Shown here piece by piece: positions 42,598 to 51,557 of a DNA stretch of 64,000 nt. Position 1 is the first letter of the stretch. Each line of letters opens with the position of its first letter. Made by a program: the position numbers and the translations under genes. The notes beneath the pieces are model-generated. The model did no database searches. It saw only the letters and a program-made list of their open reading frames with translations, and had not been told where the DNA came from. Source of the stretch: Pedococcus dokdonensis (lineage in GTDB: Bacteria; Actinomycetota; Actinomycetes; Actinomycetales; Dermatophilaceae); contig NZ_LT629711.1 of the NCBI RefSeq assembly GCF_900104525.1, positions 1,054,001 through 1,118,000 of the forward strand. The letters are read 5' to 3'.

Positions 42598-43365
42598 GTG
42601 CTCGACCAGGTCACGGCAACCCGCTACGTCACGCCCCTCAAGGAGGGCGGGTCGCTGCCCGGCATCGTGGAGGCCGACGACCTCGGCACCTACGTCCTGA
42701 AGTTCCGGGGGGCCGGTCAGGGCCCGAAGGTCCTCGTGGCAGAGGTGATCGTCGGGGAGCTCGCCCGCGCCCTGGGGCTCAACGTCCCTCGCCTGGCCGT
42801 CGTCGACCTGCAGTCTCCGATCGCGAAGTACGAGGCCGACGAGGAGGTGCAGGACCTCCTCACGGCCAGCATCGGCCCCAACCTCGGCATCGACTTCCTC
42901 CCTGGCTCGTTCGGTTACGACGGCTCACGCCCACCAACCCCGGACACCGCGGCCGACATCCTCTGGCTCGATGCGCTGACCGCCAACGTCGACCGCACGT
43001 GGAACAACCCCAACCTCCTGGTCTGGCACCGCAACCCGTGGCTCATCGACCACGGCGCTGCGCTCTACTTCCACCACAGCTGGCCCAGCCGCGGCGCCGA
43101 CGCGGAACGGTTCGCCGCGCAGCCCTACGACGCGAGCACCCACGTGCTGCGTGACGTCGGCTCGAGTCCGGGCGCGGCGCACGAGCGGCACGCGCACACC
43201 CTGAGCCGCGACCTGCTCACGGACGTGGTCGAGGGGGTGCCGGAGGTATGGCTCGAACCCGCGCCCGGGCTGGATACCCCCGCTGCCCTCCGCACCGCAT
43301 ACGTCGAGCACCTGCTGGCGCGCGTCGCGAGGCCGCAGGCCTGGCTGCCGGGAGACGTGTCATGA
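42598..43365 (+). CDS. HipA-like kinase (HipA_2 family)
   Basis: 255 residues. It carries the C-terminal kinase-like core of HipA: TYVLKFRGAGQGPKVLVAEVIVGELAR is the lysine-bearing region, DALTANVDRTWNNPNLL the catalytic-loop region and LIDHGAALYF the metal-binding Asp region. Unlike toxin HipA it lacks the N-terminal subdomain and no HipB antitoxin lies next to it. GTG 42598 is supported by TAGGCT upstream; an ATG 14 codons earlier lies upstream of that promoter. The stop overlaps the DUF3037 start as ATGA. Confidence 0.88.
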   Translation: MLDQVTATRYVTPLKEGGSLPGIVEADDLGTYVLKFRGAGQGPKVLVAEVIVGELARALGLNVPRLAVVDLQSPIAKYEADEEVQDLLTASIGPNLGIDFLPGSFGYDGSRPPTPDTAADILWLDALTANVDRTWNNPNLLVWHRNPWLIDHGAALYFHHSWPSRGADAERFAAQPYDASTHVLRDVGSSPGAAHERHAHTLSRDLLTDVVEGVPEVWLEPAPGLDTPAALRTAYVEHLLARVARPQAWLPGDVS

Positions 43366-43742
43366 CCCGCCACGGCTACCAGTACGTCGTGCTGCGCTTC
43401 GTGCCCCGCGTCGAGCGCGAGGAGTTCATCAACGTCGGCCTGGTCCTCTACAGCCAGGGCGCCGACTTCCTCGAGGCCGCCTACCGCGTGGACGAGGCGC
43501 GGTTGCGCGCCTTCGCCCCCGAGGTGAACCTCGAGGACGTGGACCAGGCGCTGGAGACGATCTGTCAGGTGTGCCGTGGTGTCACCGGCGGCGGGCTGCC
43601 CACGCTGGGCGGGCTGGGGCGTCGCTTCGGGTGGCTCAGCGCCCCGCGGAGCACGGTGGTCCAGCCGGGGCCCGTGCACGGTGGCCTCACCACAGACCCC
43701 GGCGCCGCACTGGCCGACCTGCTGCACCGGCTCGTCGGCTGA
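43362..43742 (+). CDS. DUF3037 family protein
   Basis: 126 residues: YQYVVLRFVPRVEREEFINVGLVLY is the family hallmark. Function is unknown, but DUF3037 genes are regularly fused or adjacent to HipA_2 genes, and here the overlap ATGA indicates coupled translation. A protein partner or substrate of the kinase is the natural guess. Confidence 0.9.
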   Translation: MTRHGYQYVVLRFVPRVEREEFINVGLVLYSQGADFLEAAYRVDEARLRAFAPEVNLEDVDQALETICQVCRGVTGGGLPTLGGLGRRFGWLSAPRSTVVQPGPVHGGLTTDPGAALADLLHRLVG

Positions 43743-43833
43743 GCACCTCCTTCGGCCGCGGATCCCGAACCTTCGACCATTTGGGGTGAACACGACACCT
43801 CACCCTTATGGCGCTGAACAGGCCATTTCGGGC

Positions 43834-43839
43834 TAGGGT
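43834..43839 (+). promoter_or_regulatory. -10 element of the sugar ABC operon
   Basis: TAGGGT lies six bases before ATG 43846. Confidence 0.55.
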
Positions 43840-43845
43840 CGCGGC

Positions 43846-44754
43846 ATGACCGTCCCCACCGCTGCTGCGGGGACGGCCAGACGCAAGGGGGCGTGGGCCG
43901 CGCTGGCCTACCTCCTTCCGGCGCTGGTCGTCTTCGGCATCTTCATCTTCTGGCCGTTGGTCAAGTCCGTCCTCCTGTCGGTGCAGGGCACCGACATCCT
44001 CGGGGACCCGAGCGGCTTCGTGGGCTTCGTCAACTACTCCAAGCTGTTCAGCGACCCGGAGTTCCTCACCGTCCTGTGGGTGACGTTCGCGTTCACCATC
44101 CTCACCGTGGTGCCGAGCATCGCCATCGCGCTGTTCATCGCGCTGATCCTGCACGGCCGGATCCGGGGGGTCCGCTTCTTCCGCACCGCGTTTGCGCTGC
44201 CGTTCGCGTTCTCCGTCGCCACTGCGTCGGTGATCTTCGGGGTGCTGTTCAACCCGGCGTCGGGGGTGCTCAACGGCATCCTGTCGCGCGTCGGGATCGA
44301 CAAGGTGCAGTGGCTCACCGACCCCGACCTCGCGCTCTGGTCGGTGTCGGCGGCGACGGTGTGGATGCAGATCGGCTACAACCTGCTGGTCATCTCGGCC
44401 GGCCTCGGTGCCCTCCCCGATGATGTGCTGGAGGCCGCCCGCCTCGACGGCGCGTCCGGGTTCCGGCTCCAGCGCTCCATCATCATGCCGCTCATCACCC
44501 CGCAGCTGTTCTTCCTCGTCGTGGTCGGCACGATCCACTCGCTGCAGAGCTTCGGGCAGATCAAGATCCTCACCGTCGGCGGGCCCGAGGGCCGCACGAC
44601 GACGCTCGTCTACTCGATCTACGAGCAGGCGTTCGCCAACAACAACTCCAACTACGGGTACGCATCCGCCCAGGCGATGGTCCTACTGGTGATCGTCCTC
44701 ATCATCACGGCCCTGCAGTTCGGGGTCCTGGAACGGCGGGTGTTCTACCGGTGA
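43846..44754 (+). CDS. Sugar ABC transporter permease (UgpA/MalF type)
   Basis: 302 residues with six membrane helices. The cytoplasmic EAA loop is LPDDVLEAARLDGASGFRLQR, with the conserved EAA...G that contacts the ATPase. It is the first of three genes for a CUT1-type importer, probably for an oligosaccharide or glycerol-3-phosphate. No ATPase is encoded nearby, which is common in actinobacteria where a shared MsiK-like ATPase serves several importers. Its stop overlaps the GTG of the next gene. Confidence 0.93.
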   Translation: MTVPTAAAGTARRKGAWAALAYLLPALVVFGIFIFWPLVKSVLLSVQGTDILGDPSGFVGFVNYSKLFSDPEFLTVLWVTFAFTILTVVPSIAIALFIALILHGRIRGVRFFRTAFALPFAFSVATASVIFGVLFNPASGVLNGILSRVGIDKVQWLTDPDLALWSVSAATVWMQIGYNLLVISAGLGALPDDVLEAARLDGASGFRLQRSIIMPLITPQLFFLVVVGTIHSLQSFGQIKILTVGGPEGRTTTLVYSIYEQAFANNNSNYGYASAQAMVLLVIVLIITALQFGVLERRVFYR

Positions 44755-45638
44755 CCTCCACCCTCGACAAGACCGCGACCTCGACGCAGCGCAAGCCGCC
44801 GCCGACCCGCAGGCCCCCGCGTCGATCGCCCCGCAACCTCGGCAGCTACCTCGTCCTCGGGGTGTTGTTCGTCATCGTGCTGTTCCCCGTCTACTACGGC
44901 TTGGTCGGCTCGCTGATGGGTGAGCGCGACACCAACAGCTTCCCGCCGGCGCTGTGGCCGGCCCACGGGCTGCACCCCGAGAACTACGGCGACGCGCTCG
45001 ACATCATCCCGCTGGGCAACCAGTACCTCACCAGCGTCCTGCAGACCGTCGGCATCATGCTCGGACAGCTCGTGACGAGCGTGCTCGCGGCCTATGCCTT
45101 CGTCTTCCTGCCGCTGCGCTGGCGCGGGTTCTGGTTCGGCGTGTTCCTGTCGACGATGATGATCCCGTTCGAGTCGATCATCATCCCGAACTACCTGCTG
45201 ATCTCCAGCCTCGGTCTCAAGGACACCATCGCCGGGCTGACCCTCCCGTTCCTGGCCACCGGCTTCGGCACCTTCCTGCTGCGGCAGTCCTTCCTGTCCT
45301 TCCCGACCGAGCTGCGCGACGCGGCCCGCGTCGACGGCGCCGGGCACTTCCGGTTCCTCTTCTCGATCCTCGTGCCACTGAGCCGTCCCAGCCTCGCGGC
45401 ACTCGGCATCTGGTCGGCGCTGTCGGCCTGGAACATGTACTTCTGGCCGTTGCTCGCCACCGAGGACCCGAAGCACCAGACCATCCAGATCGGCATCAGC
45501 CAGCTCCAGTCCTCCGACGGCGACTCCCCCGGCATGGTCCTGGCCGGTGTGATGCTCGCCCTCTTCCCCACCCTCCTGCTCGTCATCTTCGGGCAGCGGT
45601 TCATCGTCCGCGGGCTCACCGCGGGTGCGGTCAAGTAA
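44751..45638 (+). CDS. Sugar ABC transporter permease (UgpE/MalG type)
   Basis: 295 residues, six membrane helices after a Pro/Arg-rich N-terminus of about 30 residues. The EAA loop reads LPFLATGFGTF... then LRDAARVDGAGHFRF. It begins GTG 44751 overlapping the previous stop as GTGA and ends one base into the binding-protein leader region. It forms the membrane heterodimer with the preceding permease. Confidence 0.93.
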   Translation: MTSTLDKTATSTQRKPPPTRRPPRRSPRNLGSYLVLGVLFVIVLFPVYYGLVGSLMGERDTNSFPPALWPAHGLHPENYGDALDIIPLGNQYLTSVLQTVGIMLGQLVTSVLAAYAFVFLPLRWRGFWFGVFLSTMMIPFESIIIPNYLLISSLGLKDTIAGLTLPFLATGFGTFLLRQSFLSFPTELRDAARVDGAGHFRFLFSILVPLSRPSLAALGIWSALSAWNMYFWPLLATEDPKHQTIQIGISQLQSSDGDSPGMVLAGVMLALFPTLLLVIFGQRFIVRGLTAGAVK

Positions 45639-45658
45639 TGCGCAAAGGAGTGCACGAC

Positions 45659-47068
45659 GTGATGAGAACAACCAGCACCACCCGCCGGAGCAGGATGAGG
45701 TATGCCGTGCCAGCCGGCTTCGTGGCGGCCTCCCTCGTCCTGGCCGCCTGCGGCGGCGGCGGGGACGACGCCGGCGGCACGACGGTGCCGGCCAAGGACG
45801 CCCTGGACAAGGCCAAGGGCGTGACCACGGTGTCGTTCTGGCACGCGATGGACGGCACCAACGCCGAGGCGCTGACCAAGCTGGTGGCGCAGTTCAACTC
45901 GGAGCACCAGGGCAAGATCCAGGTCAAGTCGACCTACGCCGGCAAGTACGACGACGCGATCACCAAGTACAAGGCCTCGATCAAGAGCAAGTCGACCCCC
46001 GACGTCATCCAGGTCTACGACATCGGGTCCCGCTTCATGATCGACGCGAAGCAGACCATCCCGATGCAGTCGTTCATCGACCGCGACAAGCTCGATGTGT
46101 CGGACCTGCAACCCAACATCACCGGCTACTACTCCATCGACGACAAGCTGAACTCGATGCCGTTCAACACGTCGATGCCAGTGCTGTACTTCAACAAGAC
46201 GATGTTCAGCAAGGCCGGGCTCGACCCCGACAAGCCGCCGCAGGACCTCGCCGCGATCCGCAGTGCCGCCGAGAAGCTGTCCAAGAAGAACGGCGGCCCG
46301 GCCGACTACGGCTTCGGCGCCGCGATCTACGGGTGGCTGCTCGAGCAGTTCATCGCCACGGACGGCAAGGAGTACTGCGACCAGGGCAACGGCCGCGAGG
46401 GCAAGGCCACCAAGGTCCAGTTCGACTCGCCCGAGACGGTGGAGGTCGTCGCCTGGTGGCAGAAGCTGGTCAAGGACGGGCTGGCCGCCAACACCGGCCG
46501 CGACACCAAGGCCGCCCAGGCTGCGTTCAAGTCGGGGCAGCTCGCGATCAACCTCGAGTCGACCGGTCAGCTCGGCGCCTACTCCAAGGCAGCCAAGGAG
46601 GGCGGCTGGGAGCTCGGCGCCGCGGCATACCCGCACATCAAGGCGGGCACCGAGGGTGGTCCGATCATCGGGGGCGCGTCGCTGTGGATCAACGGCGTCA
46701 ACCACAAGGACCCCAACAAGGAAGCCGCCTGGCAGTTCGTGAAGTTCCTGGCCGACCCCAAGAGCCAGGCCCAGTGGCACACCGAGACCGGCTACTTCCC
46801 GATCAGCAAGGGCGCGCTGGATGAGCCGGCCGACGTCGCCTACCGCAAGGCGAACCCGTTGTTCGACGTCGCGGTCAAGCAGCTGGAGAGCACCAAGCTC
46901 AGCCCGGCGACCCAGGGTTGCCTGCTCGGTGTGATGCCGCAGTCACGCAAGGCGTCTGAGGACGGTCTCGAGGCGGCGCTCAACGGTGGCGACCCGCAGC
47001 AGTCGATGACCAAGGCCGCCCAGTCGGTCGAGCCGCAGATCAAGTCCTACAACGACTCGACCAAGTAG
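45659..47068 (+). CDS. Sugar-binding lipoprotein of the ABC importer
   Basis: About 469 residues. A lipoprotein signal ends in VLAAC (Cys about residue 31), followed by a Gly/Asp linker and the extracellular-binding-protein type 1 fold: VSFWHAMDGTNAEALTKLV, GKYDDAITKYKASIKSK and LNSMPFNTSMPVLYFNK. It captures the sugar for the two permeases. AAAGGAG at 45644-45650 is eight bases from GTG 45659; the following ATG 45662 is the alternative. It is longer than most CUT1 binding proteins (400-440), the excess being at the C-terminus. Confidence 0.93.
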   Translation: MMRTTSTTRRSRMRYAVPAGFVAASLVLAACGGGGDDAGGTTVPAKDALDKAKGVTTVSFWHAMDGTNAEALTKLVAQFNSEHQGKIQVKSTYAGKYDDAITKYKASIKSKSTPDVIQVYDIGSRFMIDAKQTIPMQSFIDRDKLDVSDLQPNITGYYSIDDKLNSMPFNTSMPVLYFNKTMFSKAGLDPDKPPQDLAAIRSAAEKLSKKNGGPADYGFGAAIYGWLLEQFIATDGKEYCDQGNGREGKATKVQFDSPETVEVVAWWQKLVKDGLAANTGRDTKAAQAAFKSGQLAINLESTGQLGAYSKAAKEGGWELGAAAYPHIKAGTEGGPIIGGASLWINGVNHKDPNKEAAWQFVKFLADPKSQAQWHTETGYFPISKGALDEPADVAYRKANPLFDVAVKQLESTKLSPATQGCLLGVMPQSRKASEDGLEAALNGGDPQQSMTKAAQSVEPQIKSYNDSTK

Positions 47069-47126
47069 CCACCGACCTCGACCGACCAGGTACGTCGACA
47101 CGCTCCCCAATCCCCACGGGGGCGCG

Positions 47127-47945
47127 TCATCCCCGCTGCGGCGGGCGCAGGGCCCAGGCGGCCACTGCGCCCGCCGCAGCCACGTTGAGGGAGTCCACGC
47201 CGCCGGCCATCGGGATCGTGACCGTGAGGTCGGCTGCGTCGAGCGTGTGGTGTGACAGGCCGTCGCCCTCGGTGCCGAGCACCAGGGCGAGCCGCTGCGG
47301 CGGATCGGCAGCCAGGGCGTCGAGGCTCACGGCGTCGTCGGCCAGCGCCAGGGTCGCCACGGTGAAGCCCGCGGCCTGCAGCTCCGCGATACCGCCCGGC
47401 CAAGGGTCGATCCGCGTCCACGGCACCTGGAACACCGTCCCCATCGAGACCCGGATCGCGCGGCGGTACAACGGGTCGGCGCAGCGTGGCGTGACCAGCA
47501 CGGCATCCACCCCCAGTGCTGCCGCAGACCGGAAGACCGCCCCGACGTTGGTGTGGTCGACGATGTCCTCGAGGACGAGCACCCGGCGGGCCGCCGCCAC
47601 CAGGTCCGCGACCGTGGGCCGCGCCGGCCGCTGCATCGACGCCAGGGCGCCTCGGTGCAGGTGGAAGCCGGTCAGCTGCTCGATGACGCCGTGGTCCCCG
47701 ACGAAGACGGGCACGTCGTGCGCCTCGGCGTCGGCGACCAGGTCGGCGAGGTCGGTGAGCCAGCGCGCGGCCATCAGGTAGCTGCGCGGCCGGTGCCCGG
47801 CGCGCAGGGCCCGACGAATCACCTTCTCCGACTCGGCGATGTAGAGACCGCGCTCCGGCTCGGTACGCCGCCGGAGTGCGACGTCCGTCAGGGACACGTA
47901 GTCGGCCAGCCGCTCGTCGTGCGGGTCGGTGATGGTGTGGGGCAC
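47127..47945 (-). CDS. SpoU/TrmH-family RNA 2'-O-methyltransferase
   Basis: 272 residues. An N-terminal substrate-binding domain (DVALRRRTEPERGLYIAES) precedes the knotted SPOUT fold with LEDIVDHTNVGAVFRSAAALG, LALVLGTEGDGLS and IPMAGGVDSLNVAAAGAV, the three SpoU motifs. It methylates ribose in rRNA or tRNA; the site is unknown. GTG 47945 is chosen because TAGCCT is seven bases upstream and the following HTITDPHDERLADY is conserved in the family. Confidence 0.93.
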   Translation of the reverse strand: MPHTITDPHDERLADYVSLTDVALRRRTEPERGLYIAESEKVIRRALRAGHRPRSYLMAARWLTDLADLVADAEAHDVPVFVGDHGVIEQLTGFHLHRGALASMQRPARPTVADLVAAARRVLVLEDIVDHTNVGAVFRSAAALGVDAVLVTPRCADPLYRRAIRVSMGTVFQVPWTRIDPWPGGIAELQAAGFTVATLALADDAVSLDALAADPPQRLALVLGTEGDGLSHHTLDAADLTVTIPMAGGVDSLNVAAAGAVAAWALRPPQRG

Positions 47946-47952
47946 GGCGAGC

Positions 47953-47958
47953 AGGCTA
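47953..47958 (-). promoter_or_regulatory. -10 element of the SpoU gene
   Basis: TAGCCT on the minus strand, seven bases before GTG 47945. Confidence 0.55.
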
Positions 47959-48672
47959 GACGACGGCCCGGACGATGACACTGACGCTGGCCACGACACA
48001 GAACACCAGCACCGCCTTGCGGAGCCGCTCGCGGTCGAGCCGCGCCCGGGCGGGTGCGGCGACGGCATACCCGATCCCGATGAAGGGCACCCAGACCAAG
48101 CCGGCCACGAGCTGGTCGCGGGTGAACTCCCCCGCGATCGCGAGCCCCGTCACGGCCATGAGCGCCCCGACGAGGAAGAACGCGGAGAGCGTGGCCCGGA
48201 CCCGGGTCGGGCGTTCGTGCTGCAGCACCAGCGCGAAGAACGGCCCGCCGATCGACGCCGCCGTGCCTGAGAAGCCAGCAACCGCCCCGGCCGCGGCAGA
48301 GCTCAGTGGGGTGGGTCGCAGATCGAGCGCGGACACGGAGGCGGCGACGGTGAGCAGGATGAGCAGACCGGTCACCACAGAGAGGGCCCGCACCGAGAGG
48401 AGCGCGACCGCTGCCACACCCAGCGGGGTCACGAGCATCCGCGCCGCCAGGGCCCAGCCGAGGGGACGCCACGCGATGTCTCGAGGGCCGTGCACAAGCT
48501 GCACCACGGGCAGCGAGAAGCTCGTCACCAGCAGGGCACCCGGCATCAGCTCGGGGGTGAACACGACGATGAACGGGGCGGCCACCACGGCCATGCCGAA
48601 CCCGATCGAGGACTGCACGAAGGCGCCCACCAGCAGCGCTGCCCCGAGGAGCAGGACGGGGGTCCACTCCAC
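47956..48672 (-). CDS. TauE/SafE family membrane transporter (second of a pair)
   Basis: 238 residues, eight membrane helices. GAFVQSSIGFGMAVVAAPF and AGAVAGFSGTAASIGGPFFAL are the duplicated TauE motif. The start GTG 48672 overlaps the stop TAG of the upstream TauE gene, so both are translated from one message and may form a heteromer. The last bases overlap the promoter of the SpoU gene. Confidence 0.9.
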   Translation of the reverse strand: MEWTPVLLLGAALLVGAFVQSSIGFGMAVVAAPFIVVFTPELMPGALLVTSFSLPVVQLVHGPRDIAWRPLGWALAARMLVTPLGVAAVALLSVRALSVVTGLLILLTVAASVSALDLRPTPLSSAAAGAVAGFSGTAASIGGPFFALVLQHERPTRVRATLSAFFLVGALMAVTGLAIAGEFTRDQLVAGLVWVPFIGIGYAVAAPARARLDRERLRKAVLVFCVVASVSVIVRAVV

Positions 48673-49457
48673 TAGCTGAACCAGACGATCTTGACGATGC
48701 CCACGATCCCGATGCAGACGATGAGCCCGCGCAGCACGATCGGCGGCAGTCGGCGGCCCACGGTCGAGCCGACCACGCCGCCGAGCAGTGAACCCACCGC
48801 GATCAGCAGCACGACCCACCAGTCGATCAGGTCGTGCCCGACGACGACGAAGACGAGCGCCGCGACGGTGTTGACCACCAGGGCCAGCACGTTCTTGTAG
48901 CCGTTGAGCCGCTGCAACGGCTCGCTGCTGAGGACGCTCAACACCCCCATGAGGATGACGCCCTGGGCCGCCCCGAAGTAGCCGCCGTAGACCCCGGCCA
49001 CGAAGACCGAGGTCATCAGCAGGATGGCGGTGGCGCCGCCTCGATGCACCGGGTGCACCTCGTCCTCGCCACGTCGCGCCACCGCGCGTCGCTGGATCGT
49101 CGGCCCGAACACGACCAGCAGCACGCCGACCGTGATGAGCACCGGCACGATCGCCGTGAACGCTGACGCGGGCAGCACACGGAGCAGGACGGCCCCGGTG
49201 ATTCCGCCGGCCAAGGACATCGGGACCAGGCGACGGATCGCCGGCCCGGCCCCCTTGAGCTCGTGCCGGTAGCCCCACGACCCGGTCACTCCCCCACCGA
49301 CCAGGCCGATGTTGTTCGACATGTTGGCGGTGAGCGGCGAGTAGCCGAAGAACAGCAGCGTCGGGAACGTGATCAGCGTGCCCGAACCCACGACGGTGTT
49401 GATGGTGCCTGCCGCCAGCCCGGCGAGGAAGACGCCGAGGGCTTCGAGGAAGGACAC
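48672..49457 (-). CDS. TauE/SafE family membrane transporter (first of a pair)
   Basis: 261 residues, about eight helices. LAGLAAGTINTVVGSGTLITFPTLL at the start and AGVYGGYFGAAQGVILMGVLS in the second half are the duplicated TauE motif. GTG 49457 is preceded by TAGGGT at seven bases and followed by SFLEALGVFLAGL. The neighbouring TauE gene overlaps by one base. Confidence 0.9.
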   Translation of the reverse strand: MSFLEALGVFLAGLAAGTINTVVGSGTLITFPTLLFFGYSPLTANMSNNIGLVGGGVTGSWGYRHELKGAGPAIRRLVPMSLAGGITGAVLLRVLPASAFTAIVPVLITVGVLLVVFGPTIQRRAVARRGEDEVHPVHRGGATAILLMTSVFVAGVYGGYFGAAQGVILMGVLSVLSSEPLQRLNGYKNVLALVVNTVAALVFVVVGHDLIDWWVVLLIAVGSLLGGVVGSTVGRRLPPIVLRGLIVCIGIVGIVKIVWFS

Positions 49458-49797
49458 CCTCGCCACCCTAGCGACGCCGCAAGACCCCACCAGCCGCAGG
49501 TGTGCCGCTCAGCGCATCGATCCCGCCATCGGGGACTGAAGGTTCAGGTGCCCGATGACATCGAGCAACCCAATCCCGGGTCAGGACGGGCTAGATCCCT
49601 CGCCGGCACGCCGAGCCGCCGCACCTACCCGTGTGGACACCCGTCTCGGCTCGGCGAGGTCGCGCCAGGTCAGGCGCACCACCTCGTTCAGCGAGTCGAC
49701 CGGTCAGGGCCTGTGAATCCACGGATCCGCAACCGCGGAATGCACCGATACCTACAGCCCCATTCCCGGGTTTCAGGCGCAACCGCCCGCCGGATGC
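49458..49797. other. Intergenic stretch without a recognisable gene
   Basis: About 340 bases between the divergent TauE promoter and the hairpin of the stomatin gene. No conserved protein, tRNA or repeat is seen. Only the -10 element TAGGGT at its left edge (49465-49470, minus strand) is assigned. Confidence 0.5.
49465..49470 (-). promoter_or_regulatory. -10 element of the TauE pair
   Basis: TAGGGT on the minus strand, seven bases before GTG 49457. Confidence 0.55.
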
Positions 49798-49836
49798 AGG
49801 TATGCCGCCCGCGCGGGGTGCGCGGGCGGCATACCT
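49798..49836 (-). terminator. 17-bp perfect hairpin with an inverted GGTATGCCG pair
   Basis: AGGTATGCCGCCCGCGC (49798-49814) and its exact complement (49820-49836) with a 5-nt loop. It follows the stop of the stomatin gene on the minus strand by 16 bases. Confidence 0.88.
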
Positions 49837-49852
49837 GGGGGTGCGGTGTGGG

Positions 49853-51055
49853 TCAGGCCGGCGGGCGAGGACCCGGGTCGGGCTGGTCGGGGTCCATCGG
49901 ACCGGGCTGCACGGGAGGCGGCTGCACGGAGGGCGCGCTCGGCGGGGCCGGTGGCTCGAACTCGGGCACGGCGTCGGCCGACGGCTGCACCGGTGGCTGG
50001 ACCCGCTGGACGGGGGCCGCGTGCTCGGTGGCCTCCTGACTGGCCTTGCCGGCCATGCCCCGCGCCTCGGCAAGGGCCTGCGCCGGGTCCTCGAGAACCG
50101 TCTCCTCGAACACGTCGGACGCGTCGCCCGGGTCGACCCACTCGTCGTCGCCACCGCCGTCGGGACCGCCGCGCTTGTCGGGGGCACCCAGCGCGCCGCC
50201 GATCCCGCGCAGGGCGTCGGTCAGCTCGCTCGGGATGATCCACATCTTGTTGGAGTCTCCCCGCGCGATCTGGGGCAGCACCTGGAGGTACTGGTAGGCC
50301 AGCAGCTTCTGGGTGGGCTTGCCGCGGTGGATCGCATCGAACACCTGCTGGATGGCTCGCGCCTGACCCTGGGCCTCCAGGATGCGGGCCTGCGCCGAAC
50401 CCTCGGCTCGCAGGATCTGGCTCTGCTTCTCACCCTCGGCTGTGAGGATCGCGGACTGCTTGGTGCCCTCGGCGTTCAGGATCTGGGCACGCCGCTCCCG
50501 CTCGGCCTTCATCTGCTTCTCCATCGACTCCTGGATGGACATCGGCGGGTCGATGGCCTTGAGCTCGACGCGGTTGACGCGGATTCCCCACTTGCCGGTC
50601 GCCTCGTCGAGGACACCGCGCAGCTGGGCGTTGATCTGGTCGCGGCTGGTCAGGGTCTGCTCGAGGTCGAGCGAGCCGATCACGTTGCGGAGCGTGGTGA
50701 CGGTGAGCTGCTCGATGCCCTGGATGAAGTTGGCGATCTCGTAGACCGCGGACTTCGCGTCGATGACCGAGTAGTAGATGACCGTGTCGATGTTGACGAC
50801 GAGGTTGTCGCTGGTGATCACGGGCTGGGGCGGGAAGGACACGACCTGCTCACGGAGGTCGACGTTGGCGCGGACCTTGTCGACGAAGGGCACCAGGAAG
50901 TGGATGCCTCCCTCGAGGGTGCGCGAGTAGCGTCCGAGCCGCTCGATGATCAGGGCCGTCTGCTGGGGCACGATGCGGACCGTGCGGAAGAGCACGATCA
51001 GCGCAAAGGCGACCAGGATCAGCAGGACGATGAAGCCTGCTCCGATGCCGTCCAC
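49853..51055 (-). CDS. SPFH/stomatin-like protein with Pro-rich tail
   Basis: 400 residues: one N-terminal membrane helix (AGFIVLLILVAFALIVLF), the SPFH/band-7 domain from VRIVPQQTALIIERLGRYS, a coiled coil with the repeat AEGxxQSxILxAEG, and a Pro-rich tail of about 100 residues. Stomatins oligomerise into membrane microdomain scaffolds and often partner with NfeD, as here: the NfeD gene lies upstream with four bases between. The long tail PPVQPSADAVPEFEPPAPP is not needed in the family. Confidence 0.93.
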   Translation of the reverse strand: MDGIGAGFIVLLILVAFALIVLFRTVRIVPQQTALIIERLGRYSRTLEGGIHFLVPFVDKVRANVDLREQVVSFPPQPVITSDNLVVNIDTVIYYSVIDAKSAVYEIANFIQGIEQLTVTTLRNVIGSLDLEQTLTSRDQINAQLRGVLDEATGKWGIRVNRVELKAIDPPMSIQESMEKQMKAERERRAQILNAEGTKQSAILTAEGEKQSQILRAEGSAQARILEAQGQARAIQQVFDAIHRGKPTQKLLAYQYLQVLPQIARGDSNKMWIIPSELTDALRGIGGALGAPDKRGGPDGGGDDEWVDPGDASDVFEETVLEDPAQALAEARGMAGKASQEATEHAAPVQRVQPPVQPSADAVPEFEPPAPPSAPSVQPPPVQPGPMDPDQPDPGPRPPA

Positions 51056-51058
51056 GTT

Positions 51059-51526
51059 CTACTCCGTTTTCTGACCCGCCGTGACGCCGGTGACGATCAC
51101 GGTGGCCCCCTCGATTGATACAACCCGGACCTCTTGGCCGGGCTGGCACGTGACATCCCCCTGCGGGATGCGGGCGGACCAGGTCTCGCCGCCCACCTTG
51201 ACGCGACCGTCGGTCGCCGTGACTGACTGGAGCACGCGGCCGGTGCGGCCGACGAGCCCGGAGGCACCGATGCCGTGACTGGCCTCGGCGACCATGAACC
51301 TGCGCGTGATCACCGGGCGCACCAGGAGCAGCAGGAGCCCTGCCACGACGACGGCGATCACGACCTGGGCCGGGAACGACACCCCGACGGCCGAGGAGGC
51401 GGCGCCCGCGGCGGCGCCCCCGGCGAGCATGAGGAACACGAAGTCGACGGTGGCGGCCTCGATGGCCGCCAGGATCAGTGCCAGTCCCAGCCAGGCAAGC
51501 CACGGGTTGTCGGCGAACCAGTCCAT
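51059..51526 (-). CDS. NfeD family membrane protein
   Basis: 155 residues. Two to three membrane helices (WLAWLGLALILAAIEAATVDFVFLMLAGG region) are followed by a soluble OB fold with VGRTGRVLQ, VGGETWSA and GQEVRVVSIEGATVIV. NfeD1b-type proteins bind stomatin through the OB domain. The gene is the first of the nfeD-stomatin pair; ATG 51526 starts MDWFADNPWLAWL. Confidence 0.92.
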   Translation of the reverse strand: MDWFADNPWLAWLGLALILAAIEAATVDFVFLMLAGGAAAGAASSAVGVSFPAQVVIAVVVAGLLLLLVRPVITRRFMVAEASHGIGASGLVGRTGRVLQSVTATDGRVKVGGETWSARIPQGDVTCQPGQEVRVVSIEGATVIVTGVTAGQKTE

Positions 51527-51557
51527 GACGCCCCTCCCTCTCAGTGGTTCAGCAACT

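Noticed and set aside
42598..43365. HipAB toxin-antitoxin locus
   Set aside because: No HipB-like helix-turn-helix protein is adjacent and the HipA N-terminal subdomain is missing.
47069..47126. Terminator after the sugar-binding protein gene
   Set aside because: Only a four-base C/G stem can be drawn at 47106-47120; too weak to report.
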